From Astrocystis sublimbata (taxonomy: Eukaryota > Ascomycota > Sordariomycetes > Xylariales > Xylariaceae): DNA of 64,000 nucleotides. Positions within the stretch are counted from its first letter, which is position 1; each line of letters opens with the position of its first letter. The stretch covers positions 558,001-622,000 of the forward strand of contig JAJNNY010000008.1 of the NCBI GenBank assembly GCA_022453515.1. Reading direction: 5' to 3'. Below are positions 22,699 through 33,843 of this stretch, in pieces. A model generated the notes under the pieces. That model was not told the origin of the DNA. It worked only from the letters and a program-made list of their open reading frames with translations, and searched no databases. Both the position numbers and the translations under genes were made by a program.

Positions 22699-24739
22699 TC
22701 ATCTGGAAGCTGTCGTCGGTTCGTTATGCACCGACACCGAGCCCTGGAAGGGGCGTACAGAATGCATCTCTACATCCTGCGCCGCCGTGCCTGGTATCTT
22801 ACTTCCATGCAGATTCCTCCTGTCTCCAAACCGCTGGTCACCCCTTTCATAGCTGTCTTTGAAGCGGTAATACGTTGGTGGTCGAGGTCGGCATAGCACG
22901 ACGATCCAGTTCCGCCACATGCTCCCTTGGGTGAAAGCGCGGTACCTATCCTGCTTGAGAAGTTTGTGAGAGTTGAGGAACTCGCGTGTCGTTTCACCCC
23001 GCGCCATGAGAAAGAGGTGGTATCCGCTCAGGGCGACGGGGTAGAGGATACCGAGGATGGCATATATGACAAGGACGATGGCGATGCGGAAATGGTTCAC
23101 TGCCTGGCCGAACGAGATGCCCTCCTGGCGAGAGTAGACAATAAGCTGTGCAAGACATGCGGCGATGAGGTAGAGACCCATGACCGTGGTGGAGGTGACA
23201 AAAGTAAAGAAATAGCGATAATTTCGACGTCCCACGCAGTTATTAACCCAGACGCAGTGATGATCCTGCGTCTCAACACAGTTGTCACACAGACGGCAGT
23301 GGTGGGCGCGAGGTGGCCGCCAAATATTACAGCTCTTACAGAATTTGGTGGGAACCTCCATCGCCGCTATGTTTGACTCTGCTGACTTGATCAGGGTCCA
23401 ATCATTTGTTGGCGGCGCCAGACGCAGCGGATCTTCATTCTCATCCGCGGGAGGGAATGGATGAAGATTCCGAGGGAGAATCTGGGATGCATATGTCAGT
23501 TCACGCCCAGTATGACTCATTATTGCGCCTTAGCATGAAAGTTTGACTTACCCCTGGGTCTGACATTGACGCTCGGAGGAACGATGATATGGAGATGAGA
23601 AAGATATAGGCAAAGAGGATCGGAATCGCAGGCGAGAGGTTCTGCCACAGATAAGGAGCACATCCTCCAAAGAACAAAGCAGCCGGCAGAACAATTAGAA
23701 AGCCTGTTCCAATATTAATAGGTCGGTGACGAGTGTTTTGTAGGCGTCCACCCAGACAGAACACTGTGTTGCCTTCAAAATATTCGTGGTTACGCCCAAG
23801 TTGGGGGTGTGGGCGCTTCTCTTCGGTACTTTTCCCAGCTGTGTCATGTGGCCGTGGCCTCATCTGCGGCGTTGACGCGCCAGACGAGAGTTTCTCTGCG
23901 CCGTGCATGTCGTGGTTCGGGCGACTAGCTGAGTCACCCCTGCCCGGTATGAACAGGCTGGATCTGAAGGAGCGTGGTGTCCTCGCAGGACTCGGGGGGT
24001 TACCGACATTCCGGTAGCTGTTGTTCTTGTCGAGGTTCAGGGACAATCCTTTCTCTTTGGCCTGCTGCTTGTGAAGTGGGCTGACACTATCGGTAACACT
24101 GGCGGTAGGGTAGTGACCATGCGTAGGACTTGTAGTAGCCGTAACACGGTCGTAGGGCTCTGTTATCTCGGTGCCTCGTGACGGCGGCGGCTGGAGCTCG
24201 TCTTCGGCGTCAGCGGGCTGGTTGGTATGGCTGATGGGTGGCTGTATGTGAATGTGGTACGGCGCATTGCGGGAGCGGTCATCTTCGTCGGGGACGTTGT
24301 CCAGGCTCGGTCGAGGCTGGCTGATGGAGGGTGGACGTGGCGATCCTCGCTGGGCCTGAAGGGTCTGAGAGCTCATGGGGCGGAAGAAGGCATGGGAAGC
24401 CAAGGGTGCATGGCTCCGGCTCGTTTTGCTTGCCGCGCTGGGCGGTCTCCCACTTCCGACACTGCCGCTGAGGCTTCCCCTCTGCAGGCCCTTGCGAAGT
24501 GGTGTCGATTGCGGCCAGGCGCCACCACCTCGGGACGATGACATGCCTGTTACGGCGGTACCTGGGCGTGATTCGGAGGCATTGCCGCCCTTGGTAGCGC
24601 TCGGCCCTGGTGCATCACCATCTTCGGACGCGATATCTGTCATGCGAGAGGATATGATGCTGGGAGGTCCAGGGGGAAATAAGCCTGCTTCGTTTGATCC
24701 AGGCGCATTAGGGCCCGTAGGCTGGGAGCTTGAAGCCAT
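22699..24739 (-). CDS. ERF2: Palmitoyltransferase ERF2 (DHHC family)
   Basis: Protein S-acyltransferase of the ER that palmitoylates Ras-type proteins, normally with an Erf4/Shr5 partner. Two exons, 24739-23552 and 23481-22699, phase 0, encode 656 residues. The first 340 residues are Ser/Pro/Arg-rich and disordered. Two membrane helices follow (GFLIVLPAALFFGGCAPYLW and AIPILFAYIFLISISSFL), then the Cys-rich DHHC domain (about 444-493) with CKSCNIWRPPRAHHCRLCDN and the catalytic DHHC at 469-472, then two more helices (about 487-511 and 525-550) and a cytosolic tail. The splice lies right after the conserved SDPG motif, rejoining SDPG-ILPRN as in the family. It is divergent from the small mitochondrial protein gene. 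Confidence 0.94.
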
Positions 24740-25798
24740 GACGGCAACTGCCTCGCGGATAGGCTCGTATCTAGAGAGGTCTCGTTATGATCAAAGGAAT
24801 CACCGGGTTCTAGGCCCCCTGCGACATGCTCTCTTTGATGGGTTCCCGGGTGCCTAGGGAACAGTGTCGGGAGAGTTTGTGACGATTCGGGTCGATCTGA
24901 CAATGCGGAAGAGCACCAAGACGGCTGGATGTGAGAGATGGATGTATGGATATGGCCGTCGATGGCTGGTGGGGGCTCGATCGCCGGTTCTCTGTGGAAG
25001 ATAAGGTCGAAGATTGAGGTTGAAAGAGTGTGAGGTCCGCGCGGCGGAGCCAGGGGATAAAGCAGGGCCAGTCGAAATGGCTACTGGGCGGGACAATGGG
25101 AACTGCGACGGTTCGGAAGAAGAGAAGAGAATGGGGACGGGAGTGGATGTTTCAAGGGAGTGGCATATCGCAGCGACGCGATGTTGGAGTCGAGACGTGA
25201 TGTTGGATGGCGTGTCGCGAGGACGGGATGGGATGGGATGGGATGGGATGGTGGTTGAGTTGACTTTGGAAATGTAATTACAAGACCCAGGCGTGCCAGG
25301 AAAGCAGGCATGCTGGGGCAGGGGGCTAGCGACGAAGTCGAGTGGCCGGCCGATTGACTTTGGTTGCGCAAGTGCTGCGTTTGGCTGCGCATGGTCACGC
25401 CAAGCCATGCTGCAGGCACCATCTTTAATGAATGTCGGTACGTACCTCGCCTATCTGCACATCCATGCGCCTCGCAGTGCCCGCAGACAAGTTGCATCAT
25501 ATTGTGGCTGAGACCTAAAGCCACAGTGTCTGCCTCAGGCACTCAAAGCTGGCGGGGCTAGCTACGGGTGGCCCATTGCTGGCCTCATTGGTCAATCAGC
25601 TCCATCTGGGAATGGCCTGACCCGGCCACTGGACTGATGACCAACTGAGTGTCCGGCAGTGAGTGAGTGACCTCTGTCTGCTTATTGGCCTTGGGTATTG
25701 TGCAGCAAGCGGCAGCTATTCCAGCCTCAAAACCACCACCACCACCACACCACCTCCGATCCTCGACAACACAACCTACAGACCAACCCACCGCAGTC
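24740..25798. other. Divergent promoter region of ERF2 and the small mitochondrial gene
   Basis: 1.06 kb between divergent starts. It contains a five-unit GGGAT repeat at 25225-25251. The open frames here on both strands are low-complexity (Ser/Pro/His on minus) and are not taken as genes. The last 100 bp before 25799 are CA-rich. Confidence 0.5.
25225..25251. repeat. GGGAT x5 tandem repeat, G-quadruplex candidate
   Basis: Five consecutive GGGAT units on the plus strand, i.e. five evenly spaced GGG runs with two-base loops, about 490 bp upstream of ERF2. Confidence 0.75.
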
Positions 25799-26552
25799 AT
25801 GTCCGCCTTCGTCGCCCGCCGGGCCCTGATGTCCGCCTCCAGGAGGAACTTCTCGACCACCACCCGCCGCATGGCGCAGAACGACCCGACTCTGAAGGCC
25901 GAGGAGAAGCGCAACCCCGAGGTCATGGTGCGTCACATCAACATCCCCCGTCCCGCCGACAGACTCCCACCTCGTCATCGATAGCCCAAGCGACAACGAA
26001 ACTGACCATGAATCTCTATTCACCTATCTAGATCCTCGGTGGTGTCATGGTTCTCGCTCTAGGTGGTGCAGGTCTCTACTTCGGTATGTCTCCCCTCGTC
26101 CGGGCCATGCCATGCGATATGACTGTCACTGACCGGCATCGTCTCCTTTCTTTAGGCCGAACTCCCACTAGCTCGACCTCCGAATCCACCGTCAGCATGG
26201 CCAGCTCCGGCATGCCCTGGGAGACTGGCGCGACCGAGGGAAAGTACCGCTACCACCCCGGCGGTGACGGCAGCGCCGAGCCCAAGGACGCCCCCAGCGC
26301 CCTCAACGTAGTTGTCGTCCCCAACGTCGACCTGCCCAAGGTACGCAACACGATACAGGATACGATACCTGCAACCCCATGCATGCATGCGCCGCCGTGT
26401 GTCCCTTTAACATACGCTTGCTCCCGGCCAGAGCTTATCATCCAAGCCCTCTTTGACGTTAAATGATCAAAAAGTTCCCTCACTAACTCGTTATTTTCCC
26501 ACCGCAGCACCTCCACGAGAAGTACAACAAATGGGGCAAGGATGGTTACTAA
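25799..26552 (+). CDS. Small mitochondrial inner-membrane protein, conserved-looking, function unknown
   Basis: Four exons, 25799-25927, 26032-26083, 26156-26340 and 26508-26552, join in frame to 136 residues. The N-terminus (MSAFVARRALMSASRRNFST plus TTRRMAQ) is a classic Arg/Ser-rich mitochondrial presequence. After it comes one Gly-rich membrane helix, ILGGVMVLALGGAGLYFG, encoded across exon 2, then a hydrophilic segment with GMPWETGATEGKYRYHPGGD and a conserved-looking end LHEKYNKWGKDGY. The single-helix layout resembles small accessory subunits or assembly factors of respiratory complexes, but I cannot name it. All splice joins preserve frame and the motif order, and the short final exon supplies the stop. 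Confidence 0.8.
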
Positions 26553-27444
26553 GGGATCTCTCGTGTGTGTGCTTGAAGAAGAGACAACGCGAGCATATGA
26601 GCTACAAGACACATCCCCGTTTCCTTTTGTCCCCTGACACCTAGACGGCTTCGGCCTTCAATTTTCGCCTCGCCATGCCATGTACATAACAATAACCACA
26701 CAATATCCATCATCGACTTGGTAAACCGAACAAGATCGCTGTGCCTGATTGACGACGGACCTTTTAATTAACACTTGACATACCCATCCTTTGGATGAAC
26801 TAGACATTCGACTGAGTGAAGCGACGACTCGATACTCGCCGGATTTCCACAGGGTATTAACGAAAAATTGCCTGGTGATGCTAGCTACGGCGTGATGCCC
26901 CTCCGAGTTTTGGCATATTGGCATATTCCACATCAGATGGGACTGTTCAGGGAACGTACCCGCCAGCACCCTTCTTTGACATCACAGCCTACCTAGGTGA
27001 AGCATCTGGCACCCGTGGTTAAGTTGGCTTTCGGCAATATTTGCGCGGCCATTAGACAGCAAAGTTCACTACTAGGTAGGTACTTTGGTTGGTTGCCATG
27101 CAGCAACTCGGGTCCTGCCGCGCATGCATGAATTGCATGAAGGATATTTAGTACTGAATCTTTACTTGTATTGTATGCAATCACGAACTGTATTTTCCGA
27201 GTACATTGAAGTTCCAAGGCTCCCGAATTCAACACCAGACCCCAGTCCATGCATACCCGCTATCCAGAACCATTCGTTGTATAGCAACGTAACGTACCTC
27301 TTTGAACCGCCAAGTGTCCATGTTGGGTGTTTGGGATCAACAAAGTCCAGCTTTTGCTCCCTCGCTTCCTTGCGCCGTAGCACATTCATTCCCATCGTAG
27401 CCTCCGACTACGCACTCACATACGTTTACATGGGCAAGCCCGAA
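26553..27444. other. Intergenic region between convergent genes
   Basis: 0.9 kb between the 3' ends of the mitochondrial protein gene and the phosphoserine phosphatase gene. One TAGGTAGGTAC motif occurs at about 27073-27082. Nothing else is recognised. Confidence 0.5.
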
Positions 27445-28956
27445 TCACTCCGTAAGCAACTCAACCTCCTCGCGCGTGAAACCCAGGAGGTATAGCAGGT
27501 CAAGTAGCGAGTCGCCGTTCAACCTGGCGCTGGCCTCCATCTGAACCAGGGGCTTCGCGTTCCACGCGATGCCAAGCCCCGCCCTGCCCAGCATCAGCAA
27601 GTCGTTGGCGCCGTCGCCCACGGCAATGACCTGTTCCAGGGCGACGCCCTCCTTCTTGGCGATCTCCAGCAGCAGCTCCTCCTTGCGCTCCTTGCCCACG
27701 ATGCGCCCCTTCACCTCGCCCGTCAGCCGCCCCGCGTCGCTGATGACGACCTCGTTCGCGTGTGCGTAGTCGATGCCCAGCTCTCCCGCCAGCCAGCTGG
27801 TGAGGGGAAGGAACCCGCCCGAAAGCACGGCCGTCTTGATGCCTAACCTCTTGAACGCCCTCAGGAGCTGCGGCACGCCGTTGGTCACGTCCAGAGCCGG
27901 CCGCAGCTGCTCGAAGATCGTGGCGGGCAGGTCCTTGAGCAGGGCCACGCGTTCGCGGAAGGCGGCGTCGAATTCCAGCTCGCCAAGCATGGCGCGGTGG
28001 GTAATGCCGGCGACTTTGGCGGCGAGGTCCGGGGGGTCGGTGATGGTGGCGGCGAGCAAGTCAATCACCTCTTGCGTGATCAGGGTGCTGTCCATGTCGA
28101 AGACGACGAGGCGCGGATGCCGCCGCCACAACGTGTCGGGCTGCAGGACGATGTCAACGTTCCATTCCCGCTCGAAGCGGTAAATCAGCTCGTGTTTCCG
28201 GAGGTCATCTAGCGAAAGATACTCGGGATCCGGTATCGGGGAGAGAGTCAGCTCAACGACGAGAGGGTGGCCTTGGTCGTCGAGGCAGCGATGAGCGGAC
28301 GTGGTCTCGGCCACGCCGTAGGGTAGGGGGAAAAGGGTCATGAGGTGGAGGAAAGAGGTGATGCACATGGGCGAGATGTACGACCCATAGATGTTGTCGA
28401 GCGACTCGGGCTCGCCAGCGGTATCCGGCTCGAGAGGGAAGTTGTCGAGGTTGGTGGTGGGCGCAAAGTTGGCGGGGATGTCGGAGACATTGGAGGAGCT
28501 CGTCAGAGGCGAGGGCGCGGCGGTCTTGGCTTTCTTCTTGTACATCAGAGTGGCGACCAGACGCTGTGAGGAGGTGCCACGCGGCGGGGCGCAGTTGGGG
28601 TGACTGAAGTCATGGCTGAGGCCTTCGACGATGCGCGGTGGGGGGTCGTCCTTGTTGGGCACGCCGTTGAAGGGGCTGACGGGCTTCGAGGGCGAGAGGC
28701 TAGCACCGCGCAGGTCCTCGACGACGGTATCTATGCCGGCGTGGCCGTGGCTGTCGGGCTGGACGGGAGAGCGGTATTGCTGGTGGTCGCTGAGGAACGA
28801 GCCGCTTCGCATAGTCGCGAACTGGGGTCTCTCGATGCGAGGGGCCGGTTTGGCGGGGTTGTTGAGGCTGTCTTGGCTGTCCATGGTGATTGACGGGGCG
28901 GGTGCTTTCAGAGAGAGACGGGGGCAGGGAACGAACTGTATCGTACCGCACGGCAA
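27445..28956 (-). CDS. SER2: Phosphoserine phosphatase (SerB/Ser2 type)
   Basis: Last step of the phosphorylated serine pathway: hydrolysis of O-phosphoserine to serine. Single exon, up to 503 residues. HAD-superfamily motifs are complete: nucleophile loop VVFDMDSTLI with D287 and D289, a cap region with MLGELEFDAAFRERV (the E and R used for phosphoserine binding), motif II S379 in VLSGGF, a lysine in GRIVGKERK, and motif IV GDGANDLLML with D448 and D452. The N-terminal 200 residues are an extended low-complexity arm found in filamentous fungal homologues, followed by a region (about 188-280) likely of ACT-like fold. The start may be ATG 28956 or, more plausibly, Met25 (28884, MDSQDSLNNP), since the first 24 residues look unconserved. 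Confidence 0.93.
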   Translation of the reverse strand: MPCGTIQFVPCPRLSLKAPAPSITMDSQDSLNNPAKPAPRIERPQFATMRSGSFLSDHQQYRSPVQPDSHGHAGIDTVVEDLRGASLSPSKPVSPFNGVPNKDDPPPRIVEGLSHDFSHPNCAPPRGTSSQRLVATLMYKKKAKTAAPSPLTSSSNVSDIPANFAPTTNLDNFPLEPDTAGEPESLDNIYGSYISPMCITSFLHLMTLFPLPYGVAETTSAHRCLDDQGHPLVVELTLSPIPDPEYLSLDDLRKHELIYRFEREWNVDIVLQPDTLWRRHPRLVVFDMDSTLITQEVIDLLAATITDPPDLAAKVAGITHRAMLGELEFDAAFRERVALLKDLPATIFEQLRPALDVTNGVPQLLRAFKRLGIKTAVLSGGFLPLTSWLAGELGIDYAHANEVVISDAGRLTGEVKGRIVGKERKEELLLEIAKKEGVALEQVIAVGDGANDLLMLGRAGLGIAWNAKPLVQMEASARLNGDSLLDLLYLLGFTREEVELLTE

Positions 28957-31210
28957 AGGGTCGGACCTGAGAATTGCGACAATGAGGTTGATGTTGCAGG
29001 TTGGTTGGGCATCCTAGGGCTGTTGGCGACCGCCTCTCAGCGTTGCATATCGGGTCAGCCGCTAATTCCTGGTACAAGCATACCTTAGCACCTTTAGGTA
29101 GCACCCTAGCGCCCCAGGTCCCTAGACGCTCGTGGACCCCTGGACAGCGGGGGCGGACCCTTGCTAGACCCTGGCGGGATCTGGCCCGTCTGCATCTTGC
29201 CGAGCTCACCTACGCCTGCGCCTGTTCGCCTGGGCAGAATCTGATTGGGCTACATACCTAGATAACAACCTACTGGCCAGGCACAGTCACGATAGTTATT
29301 GGGGGCTGTCGGAAAAGAAGAGTTGACACAGAGTATGGTGGCAGCGAGATGAGGTATAGTGACGTAGGATGCTTAGGTAAGTGTTGTAACCTACCTAGGT
29401 AGGTACCAACCACAGCACCGGTACGATAGGACATAGTGCATGTCTTTTAGGAAACATAAATACAGGAGTTTGTTGCTCAAAGGAATGAAGTCTATGATGT
29501 GCGTGACTACAACATGCAGCGGGTTCTTGCAGCTGCCAGGTAGGTGGTAGACATCTCCAGCGTTTAAGTTGCCTTTCGACCCTGATGTCCCCGCTATTTC
29601 ACAGTAGGCACCTCGACATCTGCACTACATCGCCTCAAAAATACACATTGCTGCCGAACCACCACGGCATAAAAAAACCATGGTTGAGGAGGACTAACTC
29701 TCAAAATCAATAACTAACTTAGTTAACAGTCGGAGATAATTGTAAATCCTGGAAGTTGATCGATTGGGACGCGTTGAATCAAGCTGACAGTAAAGACCTC
29801 ACCAGATAATAGAGGGTGAAGAAGAGGACCAAGAGCCTGGGACCGCTACACGCTAAACCTTGTGTTCTCTTGGGAAGTCTTGTCTCAACATCGTCGAAAA
29901 TGGGTTCACTAGGTCATCGTTCTTTGCCAAAGGAACTTGGCCTAATACGTAATTGCATACACGGGACATAATCCCGAGGTTCCTTCTTGAAAGATCCAAT
30001 ATGCCACCGATTCCTTGGTAAGCATGTAGCTGTTATGGAGAGGTCACATCGGCAGATATCTTCTATGCGCAATTGCAGCTTGAAACAGCGTTTTACTTTA
30101 AATCACAGTCCAGGGTAGCCAATAGACTCTTGTTCAAGTCGTCTTTGGGTGAGAGTTACCCTCCAACGCAGACGACGGCCGTGGTTATAGACCGGTGGTA
30201 TGAGAATGTGATCTCAAACCTGCGATTCTCGTGGTACAACAGCTCGTTCGGCCAAACCAGTAATTCCAATAGCGGCGTTTGCGACAAAGACGTCCAGAGG
30301 TAACAATTGGAAATCAAACCAAGCGATGGCATGTACCTCAAGGATTTGACAAGGTCAACTATGAGCTCTCAATGCCTCAACCCAATATCAATTATATCAT
30401 CGCCTAGTAGTTAGTCGATTGATAATCACAGACCCACGAGAAGTAACAACATAAGAGTTGAGGAGGATGTAACGGATGATGGCCGGTTGCGACGGCCACA
30501 TCCGAGGCCTTCGATACCACAAATAGAAGTATATATCAAAGTTGCAACATCTCCATTTCTCGATGGATTTCCCGATGGATAGACATTCAGCGACCGCATT
30601 TCCCACGTCTTCGTTCTTCTTCCTCATATATTCTACGATTTTCTACATGGAGCGTGATGCATAACAACTGCTCAAATCGTGAATTGCTGAAGATCACGGT
30701 TCACATTCCGAGGTACCAGTAATAATCCCATAAGCTCGGCTACAAACAACAGCATGGGTATTTCTAATACGGTTACCACTTATCGCTTGGCTGCGATGGA
30801 ATTTGCGGTCGCAAAACTTCGGTCAAAGAAGCCCGATGCACAGCACATAATCCGGAGCTGACATACCGACAGCTCGATGCTTGGTTCGTTGCCCGGTCTG
30901 GCCAAGTCCACAATCAAAAATCTGCATGGCCCCCCAGCCCCAGCAGCGGTTCCGACAACGGCCCTCGGGCGGCTCTTCCGCGTACCGAGATCCGCCAGAT
31001 TGCGTGCAACCTCGCCATCCCTAACACGTCAACGCTAGCCTCTGCGTCGACAGCAGACCTGCCTTAGGTAATCCATATGAGCAAACAGCACCACCGTTTC
31101 CGACAACCGCCACGAGTGTTTTCCCTTGCGCTTGGCTCGTCTACCGGCGCGCCATCAACGGCGCCGATTGCGACATCGACGGCCGTGGGGCCCATCGAAG
31201 TGAGAACTGA

Positions 31211-31528
31211 CACCTTGCAGGAAGAGGGACAGTCTCAATACGCCGGAATTGCGCAGATGGAGGCAGATCGATCGGCATATGCAATTACCTTGGTCAGGAC
31301 ATCGTTGGGTTCATGGAGACATCCGAGGCATCTCATGCTTTCTCAACCATCATAATGCGGCACACGCCTGCTTGGGGTTGTCACGGTTCACCAATAGTCT
31401 TTTCAGACAGCTCCGAATACATAGCGCACCAACTTGGGACACAGGGCCAAAACTTTCCTGGCTATGGCATTGCTGGCTTCGAGGTGGGGACCTCCATAAC
31501 ATGGAAGAATATCGCGATCGCGAAGTGA
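31211..31528 (+). pseudogene. Probable gene relic or unresolved terminal exon
   Basis: The plus strand is open for about 105 codons in one frame and reads like folded protein: RSIGICNYLGQDIVGFMETS, then HTPAWGCHGSPIVFSDSSEY, then a Gly-rich end with GYGIAGFEVGTSITWKN and a stop. No start codon or upstream exon in register is found; a TGA precedes it in frame, and the ATG-started frame at 31077 is in a different register across the same DNA. This could be the last exon of a gene whose 5' part I cannot see, or a decayed copy. I do not recognise the family. Confidence 0.35.
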
Positions 31529-32239
31529 AGCGGCAAGCTCGGCTTATATATGATGCAGTAGGAGTATTCGAGAACCTATCATTTTGATTCAATGAATGAT
31601 GCTTTGCCTCATGGGCCTCGGCTAATGAATGGCGCTCAGATCGTGAGGCAGGTCAGAGCTTGCTGGTGATGTCCAAAAACGCCCAACAACGACGCTAAGA
31701 CATCACGCAATTCCGCCTCTTTACGATGTTATCGTAGCAAGTCATGCTAGGGCCCATAGCAGTCTCGGCAGTGACACATGTTCCCCAGTAGCTAGAGTCT
31801 TCACAGTAAAGATGAGAAATATATAAAGACCTGGGGTGATATGCATCCAAGATGCCAGATACGACGTCCCTCAGGGGCATTTCAAAGCACGCAATGCGAG
31901 CTTGGTTGAAGATCGGAGAGTCACTTCACGCCTCAAACAGCGTAGCGGGCGAGGCGGGGTCGATGTGAGGTTGTGCAAGTCAAAAAGTGGACTCAGCACG
32001 GAACTTTGTATGACGAGTTACCCCGTCACGTACTGTATTGCTAAGGGTCGAGAGGGTATCGGTGATGCGGGATGCGGCTCTAGAGATGTCGCCATAGCCG
32101 GTCCCCATATAGCTGGACGCGAATCGAGTTTCAACTCGCAACCGTAGCTCGCCTCCTCCAATCAGAGCGCCGGCCTCGCCGCTTAGCGCAGATGTCGTGA
32201 TCGTTCTCAAAAATTTCTCGACTACGCTTAATGCCACAA

Positions 32240-32260
32240 AGCGCCATCATCATTGGCGCT
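32240..32260. promoter_or_regulatory. Inverted repeat AGCGCCA-n7-TGGCGCT upstream of PAPS reductase
   Basis: Perfect 7-bp arms with a 7-nt spacer, about 520 bp upstream of the PAPS reductase start. The GCGCCAT part matches a half of the ATGGCGCCAT-type site known for the sulfur regulator CYS3/MetR. Binding is inference; the spacer is not that of the classical site. Confidence 0.3.
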
Positions 32261-32778
32261 GTGCGGAATGTCCCACTCCTGTCTCATCGGCTTAATATAG
32301 CAAGTAAGGATGGAGCCTAGAGAGCCGGGAAGATGGGATTATACTGCCCCCTTGTATGATGTACTCGAGACCTAATTAGTCAGGCAGTAGATCACGGTAG
32401 TATCAGTCAAGTGTGCCCTTATGCCATTACAAACCAGGAATCAGTTAGAAATACACTACAGCTAGGGGAAACATCAAGGGCTATTATACTCGCTTCCCCA
32501 GCTACCTCTCGACTTATTGTGTCTATTATCCTTTCATCGAAAAGTAATTCTGACATATACACCATCATACACAATACCAACCCCAAACTATCATACTCTA
32601 CACCACACATCTCGGATCCATATACCCATCATCATCTGAAGAAGCATAAACGTCTTCGCCATTACTCTCATTCTCGAAACGACGAGACTGACGAGACACT
32701 ATTTCGCTCCTGTGACTGCCCACACGACACACTCAGGGGCCAGTCCTAACTAATACCATATCTCCCACACAAACCAAA

Positions 32779-33843
32779 ATGGTATCCCTATCATCTCAGC
32801 CCAAACTCCAACACATCAACACCATGAAGCCCTCAGAATCCGAGGACATAGAATCCGGCTACGCGTCGGCGAGCTCGTCGTCCTCGACGACGAGTTCCAC
32901 CCCCGCCCTGCCCCAGATCATGCTCACGCAACCACACCTCCGCTACCTCAACGAGCAGATGGAGAAGATGACGCCCTTTGAGCGTATACGGTTCTCCACC
33001 CAGCTGTTCCCCAACCTTTTCCAGACCACAGCCTTCGGGCTCACGGGGCTCGTCACCATCGACATGCTCTCCAAGATCGCCGCCTCGGACCCTTCACTAG
33101 CGCCCGTCGAGGCCATCTTCCTGGACACCCTGTACCATTTCCAGGAGACGTACGACCTCGTGGACCGTGTGCAGGCACGGTACCCGGCCATCAAGCTGCA
33201 CGTGTTCAAGCCCGACGGAGCCTCCACGGCGGAGGAGTTCGAGGCGCGGTACGGCGCCGGCCTGTACGACAGCGCCGCGGAGCTGTACGACTACATCGCC
33301 AAGGTGGAGCCGCAGCAGCGCGCGTACAACGACCTGCGGGTGGCGGCCGTGTTCACGGGGCGGCGGCGCAGCCAGGGCGGGGAGCGCGACAAGATCCCCA
33401 TCCTGGAGATCGACGAGGAGCGGGGCATCATCAAGATCAACCCGTTGCTAGACTGGTCCTTCGGGCAGGTCAAGAGCTACATCACCGAACACGACGTGCC
33501 GTACAACGCCCTGCTGGACCAAGGGTACAAGTCCGTCGGCGACTGGCACTCGACCTCGCCCGTCGCCGCCGGCGAGGACGAGCGCGCGGGCCGCTGGAAG
33601 GGCCAGCAGAAGACCGAATGCGGCATCCACAACAAGCAGTCCCGCTACGCGCAGTACCTGCTTCAGCAGCAGGTCAAGGACGCCGCTGAGGCCGCTGTGA
33701 CCACGCAGGCCACCGAGCAGCTCACTTCGGCCCTCGAGAAGATCGAGAGAGAGCAGGAAGAAAGCCGGGAGAAGGAGCAGAGCCAACAGCAGGAGCTGAG
33801 ACAAGACTTTGCTACTGGACGATGGGTGCCGGTGGTCTGCTAG
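32779..33843 (+). CDS. MET16: Phosphoadenosine phosphosulfate (PAPS) reductase
   Basis: Reduces PAPS to sulfite with thioredoxin in sulfate assimilation, in the cytosol. Single exon of 354 residues; high GC at third positions. Family motifs in order: TTAFGLTGLVTIDML (PAPS-binding loop), EAIFLDTLYHFQETY, AVFTGRRRSQGG, INPLLDWSFGQVKSYI, PYNALLDQGYKSVGDWHST and the catalytic ECGIH with C281. Two Cys pairs of the 4Fe-4S APS reductases are absent, so the enzyme is the PAPS type. The tail after 290 is Gln/Glu-rich and helical. Met1 at 32779 is the first ATG; Met16 (MKPSESED) is an alternative. Equivalent to yeast MET16 and Neurospora cys-5. Confidence 0.95.
   Translation: MVSLSSQPKLQHINTMKPSESEDIESGYASASSSSSTTSSTPALPQIMLTQPHLRYLNEQMEKMTPFERIRFSTQLFPNLFQTTAFGLTGLVTIDMLSKIAASDPSLAPVEAIFLDTLYHFQETYDLVDRVQARYPAIKLHVFKPDGASTAEEFEARYGAGLYDSAAELYDYIAKVEPQQRAYNDLRVAAVFTGRRRSQGGERDKIPILEIDEERGIIKINPLLDWSFGQVKSYITEHDVPYNALLDQGYKSVGDWHSTSPVAAGEDERAGRWKGQQKTECGIHNKQSRYAQYLLQQQVKDAAEAAVTTQATEQLTSALEKIEREQEESREKEQSQQQELRQDFATGRWVPVVC

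Larger units (their letters stand above)
28957..32778. other. Gene-poor region upstream of the PAPS reductase gene
   Basis: 3.8 kb. It contains the palindrome-rich motif CTACCTAGGTAGGTACC at 29391-29407, a possible coding relic at about 31211-31528 and an inverted repeat at 32240-32260. The last 350 bp before the next gene are AT-rich and C/T-biased on the plus strand. No RNA gene is recognised. Confidence 0.5.

Noticed and set aside
28700..29209. 169-codon minus-strand frame overlapping the phosphoserine phosphatase start
   Set aside because: Out of frame with the phosphatase, Arg/Pro/His-rich, no motif; shadow of the N-terminal arm and promoter.
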